This document shows, in pieces, positions 1 through 5,387 of a stretch of DNA of 5,387 bases. Each line of letters begins with the position of its first letter. Within the stretch, counting starts at the first letter, position 1. Made by a program: the position numbers and the translations under genes. The DNA is taken from NCBI GenBank assembly GCA_016927125.1, contig JAFGNG010000256.1:1-5387 (forward strand), given 5' to 3'. The notes beneath the pieces are model-generated. The model was not told where the DNA came from and ran no database searches. It worked only from the letters and a program-made list of their open reading frames with translations. The stretch comes from Planctomycetota bacterium. GTDB lineage: Bacteria > Planctomycetota > SZUA-567 > JAFGNG01.

Positions 1-44
1 GCCCCGGCTACCGCCACCTAACATATTTTATAAATAGAGATCCC

Positions 45-2246
45 TCAGATCCCCGAAGTGCCATTAATCCACTTGCGGTAACGCTGCGGTAGGTTGAAGA
101 TCTCGAAAACAGCTTCATTAAGATGGATTCTCATTCCCAGGATATCCCGCCCCAGATAGGCTGCCCGTTCCATGGCTTCGACGACCCGGCCAAGATTAAA
201 CAATTGCGCCGCGAGCCGGTTTCGCTGGCGCCGGGGCAGCTTGGGGTTCTGCTGGAAATAGTCCAGCAAGACCTCCGGCAGTGGCAGGGCGGACACTTCA
301 TAAATATTGATGTTGTTGTTGCTGCTGGTCAGGCGAAAGCGCCAGTCATAGAGACTGCTGTTGAGCAAACCAACCAACAGCATCATGGGTACGCCTTCCC
401 GTGGCAACCACCAGTTGACGGAATTACCGAGGTACGCTTCGTCCTGCAAGCGCGCTGCCACCAAGCGAGGACGGCTTTCCTGGTTTCTGATGCCAAGCTG
501 TACCAGGCGCTCGCGCCTTGCCTGCTCACGGCAGGCCTCCGCCGAGTCGCCCTTCTGTTGCAAAAAACCTTCCAGGTCAAGAAAGCGCTGGCGGGAAGGG
601 GATCGGCTCTGATCAATGTAAAAGGGGGAGAGGTGGCAGCCCCGCACCAGCAGCGTTTCACCTTTCTCCAGCAGCCAGCGGCGAAAGACAGTCTGGTCTA
701 CCTCGCCCACGCCCCCAGTCGCGATCTCCCCGAAGCGCGCCCTGGCGTTTTTGCTGAGCCACTGCACCAGCTTCCAATCCTCCGGCTGCGCCAGCGGCAG
801 CGGCATACTTTCAGGATCAAGGGTAGCGATTAGCGGCAGGCTGAGGCGCTGTTCAAGGTTCCTGGTCTTCCCCCGCAGGCCGACCGAGGCCAGCATGCGC
901 ACCCGGTCAGGTCTGCCCCCGCTTTTCTGGGCAAGGAATATCATCACGGACTGCCCGACCCCCGCAAAACATTTGTCGCTCTCAGTAAAATGTTCAAGGT
1001 GGGAGAGGGCGTGCTCAACGAGAAGTTTTTTCCGCAGCGGCGCCGCCACCTTGTCAGTTAAAAAACTTGCCGGCACAATGAAGGAAAGCTTACCTCCGTC
1101 GCAAAGCAAGGCCAGCGCGCGCTCAATAAAAAGGCGGTAGAGATTAAGCTGTCCCGACAATGCATCGGCATACTGGTTGCTGGAGCGCAGGGATTGCACA
1201 TAGCCTTTCAGTTCCGGATGTTTGGCAAACCCGGTCAGAACATCATAAGGGGGATTGCCAACTACAAGATCAAAGCCCCCCCGGGCGGCAATCACCGGGA
1301 AAGAGGCCCCCCAGTCAACCGGGGAATCTGCTGATTGCGATGGCGGATTATCTTCAGGTGTAATCATTATGTCTTCGAGGTGGAGGTTTTGTTCAACTAC
1401 AGGCTTGTTCCAGCCCGGCCCGGTCAAGGCATCGCCTTGGATAAAATGTTCCGGGACGCTGAAGGGCAATAGCGGAGAGGAGAACTCCAGCCAGAGCGAG
1501 AGGTGGCACAGGCGTACTGCCGAGGGGTCGAGATCAACGCCGAAAAGCCTGGTCGCGGCAATCCGGCGCGCGGTTTTGAAATCGCCCTCCGCAATCCGCC
1601 AAGCCATGGCAATCAGAAAATGCCCCGCGCCCATGGCGGGGTCGCATAGATACGGAGCCCCACTGCCCTTGACAGGCTTGGGAAGGGCGAGGGCAAGAAT
1701 CCGCCTCACAATTTCACTGGGGGTATAGAAAAGCCCGCGGTTCTGGCGTTTTTCTCTAAGACTTTTCCGGCCAGAGGCTACTTTAGCAGTTAGTTCCGAA
1801 GCGGTCCCCTGGAGAGGGGTTTCACAGAGCGCCTGATAACTGTCACCCAGGACATTGACCGGGACGCTACCGGGGATATCATGGAAAAGGGCAAGGATTT
1901 CTCTCAACGTGGCAGAACCGACAAATTCATTCAACGGCCAGATACTTATCCGGGCCTCTTCTTCCCAGTCAATTCTTTCATTACGCCTCGAGGCAAGGCC
2001 TGACAAAACCCCGGCGACATCAGACCACGAATCCGCCGAACCGGTATAGAGTGCCTTGGCAAGATCAACACAATCGCGGGGGAGGAGATTTCGCTGGAGC
2101 GCAATCTTTGCCGCGAAAAGGTCAAGCACCAGCCGGCGCAGCAATTCCTGGGTTTTCTCTTCGGCCAAACCTTCCCTGAGGGCGGCTTCACCAAGGGTTT
2201 GATAGGCTTCTACACAAGAAAAAATTCCCGGATGAGTTGCGGTCAT
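45..2246 (-). CDS. N6-adenine DNA methyltransferase, Eco57I/TaqI-like (type II/IIG-like)
   Basis: A 733-residue protein predicted to transfer a methyl group from S-adenosylmethionine to the N6 of adenine in a specific DNA sequence. Visible motifs: FYTP entry motif (about 173-176, motif X); SAM-binding motif I DPAMGAGHFL (202-211); acidic motif II GVDLDP (236-241); QGDAL (270-274); catalytic motif IV NPPY (331-334), which marks the N6-adenine class; and a hydrophobic GGKLSFIVPASFL strand (384-396). The C-terminal third, with SRPRLVAARL (591-600) and LLNSSLYDWRF then INIYEVSALPLP (627-657), resembles TaqI-type specificity domains. The N-terminal 160 residues look mostly helical, and I see no PD-(D/E)xK nuclease signature there. 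At 733 residues it is shorter than typical fused type IIG enzymes of roughly 1000. The start at 2246 is the only one available: an in-frame stop lies just upstream and the ribosome binding site is weak. It could be an orphan methylase or one part of a restriction or BREX-like system extending past the left edge. The family is secure; the system is unknown. Confidence 0.93.
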   Translation of the reverse strand: MTATHPGIFSCVEAYQTLGEAALREGLAEEKTQELLRRLVLDLFAAKIALQRNLLPRDCVDLAKALYTGSADSWSDVAGVLSGLASRRNERIDWEEEARISIWPLNEFVGSATLREILALFHDIPGSVPVNVLGDSYQALCETPLQGTASELTAKVASGRKSLREKRQNRGLFYTPSEIVRRILALALPKPVKGSGAPYLCDPAMGAGHFLIAMAWRIAEGDFKTARRIAATRLFGVDLDPSAVRLCHLSLWLEFSSPLLPFSVPEHFIQGDALTGPGWNKPVVEQNLHLEDIMITPEDNPPSQSADSPVDWGASFPVIAARGGFDLVVGNPPYDVLTGFAKHPELKGYVQSLRSSNQYADALSGQLNLYRLFIERALALLCDGGKLSFIVPASFLTDKVAAPLRKKLLVEHALSHLEHFTESDKCFAGVGQSVMIFLAQKSGGRPDRVRMLASVGLRGKTRNLEQRLSLPLIATLDPESMPLPLAQPEDWKLVQWLSKNARARFGEIATGGVGEVDQTVFRRWLLEKGETLLVRGCHLSPFYIDQSRSPSRQRFLDLEGFLQQKGDSAEACREQARRERLVQLGIRNQESRPRLVAARLQDEAYLGNSVNWWLPREGVPMMLLVGLLNSSLYDWRFRLTSSNNNINIYEVSALPLPEVLLDYFQQNPKLPRRQRNRLAAQLFNLGRVVEAMERAAYLGRDILGMRIHLNEAVFEIFNLPQRYRKWINGTSGI

Positions 2247-2403
2247 AGAGATAAATCCATGAAAATATAATCAGTGTAAACCCCAGTTGGATGAGTGGTC
2301 TCCAGGACATCTTAAACGGTTGGAGAGATCTTGGCAAGGATTGATTTTGCTGCCAGGATTAACACCATTTTAGCCGGTTACTACCCGTAAACTTATGGGC
2401 TTA

Positions 2404-2454
2404 TCTCCCGGAGGGGGTATAAGTGGCACCACGGGAGAAAGCGAATTCCCCTTG
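2404..2454 (+). promoter_or_regulatory. T-box-like structured element upstream of tRNA-Arg (speculative)
   Basis: The sequence TGGCACCACGG (2424-2434) closely resembles the T-box riboswitch core (TGGNACC followed by a purine and CG), preceded by AAG. An antiterminator-like fold can be drawn: AAG 2421-2423 with CTT 2451-2453, then GGGAG 2433-2437 with TTCCC 2446-2450, leaving TGGCACCAC bulged on the 5' side. A competing 7-bp pairing, TCTCCCG 2404-2410 with CGGGAGA 2432-2438, would use the same bases. Against it: the bulge is nine bases instead of seven, the outer helix is weak, no classical terminator with a T run follows, I cannot identify a convincing Stem I specifier loop, and the only gene downstream is a tRNA. 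It may be a chance resemblance, a relic, or an unrelated structured leader. Confidence 0.25.
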
Positions 2455-2480
2455 CAAATCCCGAGGGTCATAGGTAGTCT
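2452..2480 (+). promoter_or_regulatory. Possible weak promoter of tRNA-Arg
   Basis: TTGCAA (2452-2457) and TAGTCT (2475-2480) are spaced 17 bases apart and would start transcription about 30 bases before the tRNA. They match the sigma-70 consensus at only four and three of six positions, so this is a tentative placement. A small dyad, AGTCT-tac-AGACT (2476-2488), overlaps the proposed -10 box. The true promoter may lie further upstream, which would place the structured 2404-2454 region in the transcript. Confidence 0.25.
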
Positions 2481-2522
2481 TACAGACTGTGGATGTGGTT
2501 GAATCTACCTGCACACTTAAAC

Positions 2523-2598
2523 GCCCCCGTAGCTCAGCGGATAGAGCATCGGATTTCTAATCCGAAGGTCACAGGTTCGAATCCTGTCGGGGGTGCCA
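2523..2598 (+). tRNA. tRNA-Arg (anticodon TCT)
   Basis: A 76-base tRNA that reads AGA (and possibly AGG) arginine codons. The acceptor stem pairs 2523-2529 with 2588-2594 and includes a G1-U72 wobble at its end. The D arm is GCTCAGCGGATAGAGC. The anticodon stem is TCGGA (2549-2553) with TCCGA (2561-2565), and its seven-base loop carries TCT at 2556-2558. The T arm contains GGTTCGAATCC. The discriminator is G2595 and the CCA end (2596-2598) is encoded. No T-run terminator follows before the convergent gene ending at 2644. Confidence is high because every arm folds canonically. Confidence 0.97.
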
Positions 2599-2643
2599 TT
2601 ATAATGATTAGGTATATCAGCCGGGAGGATAGGATCCCAAAAG

Positions 2644-3003
2644 TCATGGTTGATTATTCTGGTGATATTGAAGAGCATTTAGGGCAAATCGTGCATAAGC
2701 AACTGCGGGCCCCCCACCCATTTCGATTGCGACATCATTAGCCTCATTGATCTCTTCTTCAGTAGCGCCAGCTAAGTGTGCTTGTTGGACGTGCCATTCA
2801 ATACACGGCTCACACTTTGTAACGATTGAAATAGATAACGCCATGAGTTCTTTTTGCTTTTTTTGTAAGGCCCCGTCTTTGAAAGCGGTTTTTTCCACAT
2901 CCAAAAAAGGTTTATAGGTGCTGCTCTTCTCCAAAAACAGGGCATGCAGAGATTTCCGATTACGAATGCTGCTGCTAATTTTATCTTCGAAATATTTGTC
3001 CAT
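2644..3003 (-). CDS. AhpD-like carboxymuconolactone decarboxylase family protein
   Basis: A 119-residue single-domain protein of the carboxymuconolactone decarboxylase/AhpD superfamily. It has the redox-type signature E52-X11-C64-X2-C67-X3-H71 (KCEPCIEWH), with the same spacing as the AhpD active site; the middle histidine of AhpD is replaced here by Pro66. A typical helical tail follows: AGATEEEINEANDVAIEMGGGPAVAYA (78-104 region). Family members of this kind act as thiol-dependent peroxidase/reductase-like enzymes, probably in the cytoplasm, since there is no signal peptide. The exact substrate cannot be read from the sequence. The open frame extends 25 codons further upstream to 3078, but the start at 3003 is preferred because GGAGG lies seven bases before it and the family alignment begins with this region. 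It lies 83 bases downstream of recJ on the same strand, with no terminator between, so co-transcription is possible. It converges on tRNA-Arg. Confidence 0.9.
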   Translation of the reverse strand: MDKYFEDKISSSIRNRKSLHALFLEKSSTYKPFLDVEKTAFKDGALQKKQKELMALSISIVTKCEPCIEWHVQQAHLAGATEEEINEANDVAIEMGGGPAVAYARFALNALQYHQNNQP

Positions 3004-3010
3004 CTTTAGT

Positions 3011-3015
3011 CCTCC
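3011..3015 (-). promoter_or_regulatory. Ribosome binding site deciding the AhpD-like gene start
   Basis: On the minus strand the sequence reads GGAGG, then seven bases (ACTAAAG), then ATG at 3003. This is a consensus Shine-Dalgarno site at ideal spacing, and it argues against the longer in-frame ATG at 3078. Confidence 0.85.
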
Positions 3016-3086
3016 ATTAGGGTTTGCAATCTTTTCATAGAGTAGATGGTATTCTGAGCGTTGGTTGTTTAGCGGCACCTGAAAAG

Positions 3087-4871
3087 TTACGAAGGGCGCA
3101 TATCAACAATATTCAATTCAATGCGCGGCGGGGTGTAATAATCATTGGTCCTGATTTCATAGACAATATCCCAATAACCCGCACCATGGGAAATTTTATT
3201 GAGCCAGTCGATCCGGTTGAAGACCACCGCCCGGAAGGCGGTCCGGTCTTGCGAGGCATAGAAGGAAAAATGTTTGCCGTCAGCGCCCATGATCTGTGGA
3301 TTACCCGCAACCTTGATGTGGTGCGAAAGAAACAGCGGGGATTGGTTGCCCTGGCCGAAGGGTTCCAGAAGCTGTAGCTCCGCAGCCAGACCTTCACAGA
3401 TATTACTCAGCCTCATCTCGGCATCAATGGTCAGCTCCGGACCGAGCCACCCTTCTTCAATCTGGCGCCGGCACTGGTTGTTGAATTCCTGCCGGAAGGG
3501 CTCAATCTGGTCACGCATTAACGAGAAGCCGGCCGCCATTTCATGCCCGCCGAAGGATTCAAAACGCTGGCGGGAATAGCTCATGGCCTTATACAGGTGG
3601 AGTCCGGGAATGCTTCGCGCCGAACCCTTTCCGCGCAAATTGTCAGAAGAAAGGGCGATCACCACACTGGGGCGCTTGAATTCATCCACCAGTCGGGAGG
3701 CGACAATGCCAATAATACCTTCGTGCCAGTCTTCACCTACCACCACCACCGCAAGGCTTTTGTCTAGATTGATTTCATCCAGGACCTGGCATCGGGCTTC
3801 CTCATAAGTTTTCCGGCAGAGGCGCTGGCGGGTGATATTTTCTTGGTTGATTTTATTAGCGCTTTCGCGGGCATCCAATTCATTGTCCGAGAGCAACAGT
3901 TCGAGGGCGAGGCGGGCGTCACGCATCCGCCCCGCCGCGTTGATCCTCGGCCCCAAGGCAAAAGAGACATCCCGGGGAGAAAGAGTCTTGTTGTTCAACC
4001 CGCTGATATCGAGCAAAGCGCTTAATCCTGGATAAGCCGAATGGACCAGCCGCTCTAGGCCGAAGCGGGCAAAGATCCGGTTCTCTTCCAAGAGCGGTGC
4101 GACATCGGTAATGGTTCCCAGAGAAACATAGGAGAGGACTTCGAGCAACGTCTTGCGCAATTTCGGGGTAACCTTGGCGGATTTTGAAACCTGTTCGCAT
4201 AAGGCCCAAGCCAGTTTAAAGGCAACCCCGACGCCGGCCAGATCCCGGAAAGGATAGGTGCTGCCCTGCCGCTTGGGATTGATCACCGCGTAAGCCGGTG
4301 GCAACTCTTCGCTGCCGGGTTCATGGTGATCAGTGATAATGACATCAATACCATTCTCCTGCAGGGCGGTAACCTCGGCAAAGTCGCTGATCCCACAGTC
4401 AACCGTTACCACCACTTTGACATTATCATTCTTGGCCTGCATCACAAAGGATTCGGAGAGGCCGTAACCTTCCGCGAGGCGATCCGGCAGGTAATACTTC
4501 ACCGCGTGGCCCAAGACCTGAAATACCCGACAGAGTAACGCGGTCGCAGTGACGCCATCGGCATCGTAGTCGCCGTAGATAACAATCGACTCCTTGCCCC
4601 GGATCGCCCTCAGCAAGCGCTCCACCGCCTGTTTCATATCAACCATTCCCCAAGGCGAGTGCAACTGGGTCATAGAGGGGTGAAGATACGCGTCGACAGC
4701 TTCTTCGCTGGGTTCCGGGAGACGGGTGGCAATAATGCGGGCAGTGGTTTCACTGATGGAAAAAATTCTGGCCAGTTCTTTGCGGATGGGGCCGGGATCG
4801 GGCTTCAAGACCCAGCGCTTCTCCGTCATGTTTGAGAGAGTTCGGAAGATGCTTGTCTTTGAAAAACCCAT
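3087..4871 (-). CDS. recJ: Single-stranded-DNA-specific 5'-3' exonuclease RecJ
   Basis: A 594-residue protein, close to the usual length of bacterial RecJ. RecJ degrades single-stranded DNA 5' to 3' in the cytoplasm, serving RecF-pathway recombination, mismatch repair and base-excision repair, and needs Mn2+ or Mg2+. The DHH phosphoesterase core is complete: DYDADG (101-106), TVDCG (156-160), DHH (181-183) and GPRINAAGR (307-315). The DHHA1 part follows, with DWHEGIIGIVASRL (381-394), GSARS (416-420) and GGHEMAAGF (441-449). The C-terminal OB-like domain runs from about 475 to the end and starts with ELTIDAEM; LLEPFGQGNQSPLF (501-514) is typical of RecJ. All metal-ligand motifs look intact. 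The start at 4871 has AGGGCGG four bases upstream. A second in-frame ATG at 4829 (MTEKRW) matches where many RecJ proteins begin but has no visible ribosome binding site, so the first 14 residues are uncertain. Confidence 0.97.
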   Translation of the reverse strand: MGFSKTSIFRTLSNMTEKRWVLKPDPGPIRKELARIFSISETTARIIATRLPEPSEEAVDAYLHPSMTQLHSPWGMVDMKQAVERLLRAIRGKESIVIYGDYDADGVTATALLCRVFQVLGHAVKYYLPDRLAEGYGLSESFVMQAKNDNVKVVVTVDCGISDFAEVTALQENGIDVIITDHHEPGSEELPPAYAVINPKRQGSTYPFRDLAGVGVAFKLAWALCEQVSKSAKVTPKLRKTLLEVLSYVSLGTITDVAPLLEENRIFARFGLERLVHSAYPGLSALLDISGLNNKTLSPRDVSFALGPRINAAGRMRDARLALELLLSDNELDARESANKINQENITRQRLCRKTYEEARCQVLDEINLDKSLAVVVVGEDWHEGIIGIVASRLVDEFKRPSVVIALSSDNLRGKGSARSIPGLHLYKAMSYSRQRFESFGGHEMAAGFSLMRDQIEPFRQEFNNQCRRQIEEGWLGPELTIDAEMRLSNICEGLAAELQLLEPFGQGNQSPLFLSHHIKVAGNPQIMGADGKHFSFYASQDRTAFRAVVFNRIDWLNKISHGAGYWDIVYEIRTNDYYTPPRIELNIVDMRPS

Positions 4872-5156
4872 TTAACCGCCCTGAAAATCTGCCTGGAATA
4901 ATTATAAATTAATCCCTGATGGTCGTGCCCTCAATCAATCGGAAGACAACAAATATAATATATAATTATAGTACTTGATTTGGGGGACTACCAGCACTTT
5001 GTATAGATTTCTCCTATTACGAAGCGTAGGTAGGTTGCCAGCAAGGGATTAGAAAATATATAAAAAGCTGTAATTTTTAAGACAATACGAAGATACGCCC
5101 GGCGTGAACCCCCGGGTTTTGTGACTAACAGGATGGCGCCATGGCAATAAAAAGGC
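4872..5156. other. Intergenic region between divergent recJ and tRNA-Pro; no gene supported
   Basis: No convincing gene is present. Next to recJ the DNA is AT-rich and offers two minus-strand TATAAT boxes (complement of 4965-4970 and 4901-4906), either of which could be the recJ -10 element, but neither has a good -35 partner. The first sits in the palindrome TATAATTATA (4961-4970). The right part has a small GC-rich dyad, CCCGG...CCGGG followed by TTTT (about 5098-5119), and a perfect ten-base palindrome, ATGGCGCCAT (5133-5142), shortly before the tRNA-Pro -35 box. The function of these elements is not known. Confidence 0.6.
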
Positions 5157-5184
5157 TTGACAGCAGCAATTATGATGGTATGGA
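5157..5184 (+). promoter_or_regulatory. Sigma-70-type promoter of tRNA-Pro
   Basis: A perfect -35 box TTGACA (5157-5162) is followed after 16 bases by TATGGA (5179-5184), which is preceded by TGG and so forms an extended -10 element. This would start transcription near 5191 and give a leader of about 40 bases before the tRNA. The -10 box itself is only a half match; the consensus -35 and the position in front of a tRNA support the call. Confidence 0.6.
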
Positions 5185-5198
5185 TACTATATCTGCAC

Positions 5199-5213
5199 GC
5201 CTTGCAACAAGGC
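5199..5213 (+). repeat. Short perfect hairpin in the tRNA-Pro 5' leader
   Basis: GCCTTG (5199-5204) and CAAGGC (5208-5213) pair perfectly around a three-base CAA loop, followed by AAAAA. It lies inside the predicted leader, 19 bases before the tRNA, where it could influence processing of the precursor. There is no T run, so it is not a terminator on this strand. Confidence 0.5.
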
Positions 5214-5231
5214 AAAAACGGTAAACCAACC

Positions 5232-5309
<78 letters not shown>

Positions 5310-5316
5310 TAGGTCG

Positions 5317-5359
5317 AAAAGGCTTTGCCGAAACAATCGGCAAAGCCTTTTTCTTCTTG
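5317..5359 (+). terminator. Strong intrinsic terminator after tRNA-Pro
   Basis: A perfect 15-bp stem (5317-5331 with 5337-5351, core GGCTTTGCCG / CGGCAAAGCC) closes a five-base loop, AACAA, and runs into TTTTTCTTCTT. It begins seven bases after the tRNA CCA end and is clearly the tRNA-Pro terminator. The A-rich foot on the left mirrors the T run, so it may also work for minus-strand transcripts arriving from the right. Confidence 0.93.
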
Positions 5360-5387
5360 TCTCATAACAGGTTACGAAATCGCGCCA

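Noticed and set aside
1..44. Possible start of a further minus-strand gene (ATG at 24)
   Set aside because: Only eight codons are visible before the edge and no ribosome binding site precedes them, so nothing can be supported.
123..833. Plus-strand open frame of 236 codons, plus several other long frames within 361-2049
   Set aside because: They lie antisense to the methyltransferase, have no recognisable domain, and are compositional shadows of its codon usage.
2523..2598. tRNA-Arg as an integration site for a genomic island carrying the methyltransferase
   Set aside because: Islands normally insert at the tRNA 3' end. The methyltransferase lies on the 5' side, the 3' side leads into housekeeping recJ, and I see no integrase or repeat of the tRNA 3' end.
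2493..2741. Plus-strand open frame of 82 codons with the peptide PVAQRIEHRISNPKVTGSNPV
   Set aside because: This is the well-known false protein that appears when a tRNA is translated. It spans tRNA-Arg and then runs antisense over the AhpD-like gene.
3004..3078. 25-codon N-terminal extension of the AhpD-like protein to an ATG at 3078
   Set aside because: The GGAGG site at ideal distance points to the internal ATG at 3003, and the extension reads through that ribosome binding site.
5098..5119. CCCGG/CCGGG dyad followed by TTTT as an intrinsic terminator
   Set aside because: The stem is only five pairs, the T run is short, and there is no upstream plus-strand gene for it to serve.
4988..5215. 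Minus-strand open frame of 75 codons, partly hydrophobic
   Set aside because: It starts with TTG, has no ribosome binding site, covers the tRNA-Pro promoter and leader on the opposite strand, and shows no family resemblance.

Overview
This is ordinary bacterial chromosome of moderate GC content, with AT-rich intergenic stretches. It carries three protein genes, all on the minus strand, and two tRNA genes on the plus strand. Both tRNA genes encode their own CCA end. The RecJ type, the encoded CCA and the composition fit a Gram-negative bacterium, possibly of the deltaproteobacterial (Desulfobacterota) type. That placement is an impression from sequence style, not something the window proves.

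Layout from left to right. Positions 45-2246 (minus) hold an N6-adenine DNA methyltransferase of the Eco57I/TaqI type, with a complete methyltransferase core and a C-terminal target-recognition-like region but no nuclease motif that I can see. Positions 2247-2522 are a structured intergenic region leading into tRNA-Arg(TCT) at 2523-2598 (plus). This leader contains a T-box-like sequence and two mutually exclusive pairings, and it is the least explained part of the window. After a 45-base gap comes a convergent small AhpD-like carboxymuconolactone decarboxylase family protein (2644-3003, minus), with a textbook ribosome binding site that sets its start inside a longer open frame. Upstream of it, 83 bases away and in the same direction, lies recJ (3087-4871, minus). 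Positions 4872-5156 contain no gene I can support. They are followed by a promoter, tRNA-Pro(CGG) at 5233-5309 (plus) and a strong intrinsic terminator at 5317-5359.

How the parts work together. recJ (single-strand DNA exonuclease for recombination and repair) and the AhpD-like gene could share a transcript, since no terminator separates them, but they have no obvious shared function. The methyltransferase stands alone inside the window. If it belongs to a restriction or phage-defence system, the partner must lie beyond the left edge. The two tRNAs are independent single-gene units. I found no transposon, CRISPR array, phage gene or obvious integration scar. The candidate for something unusual is the T-box-like leader in front of tRNA-Arg, and it remains a hypothesis.
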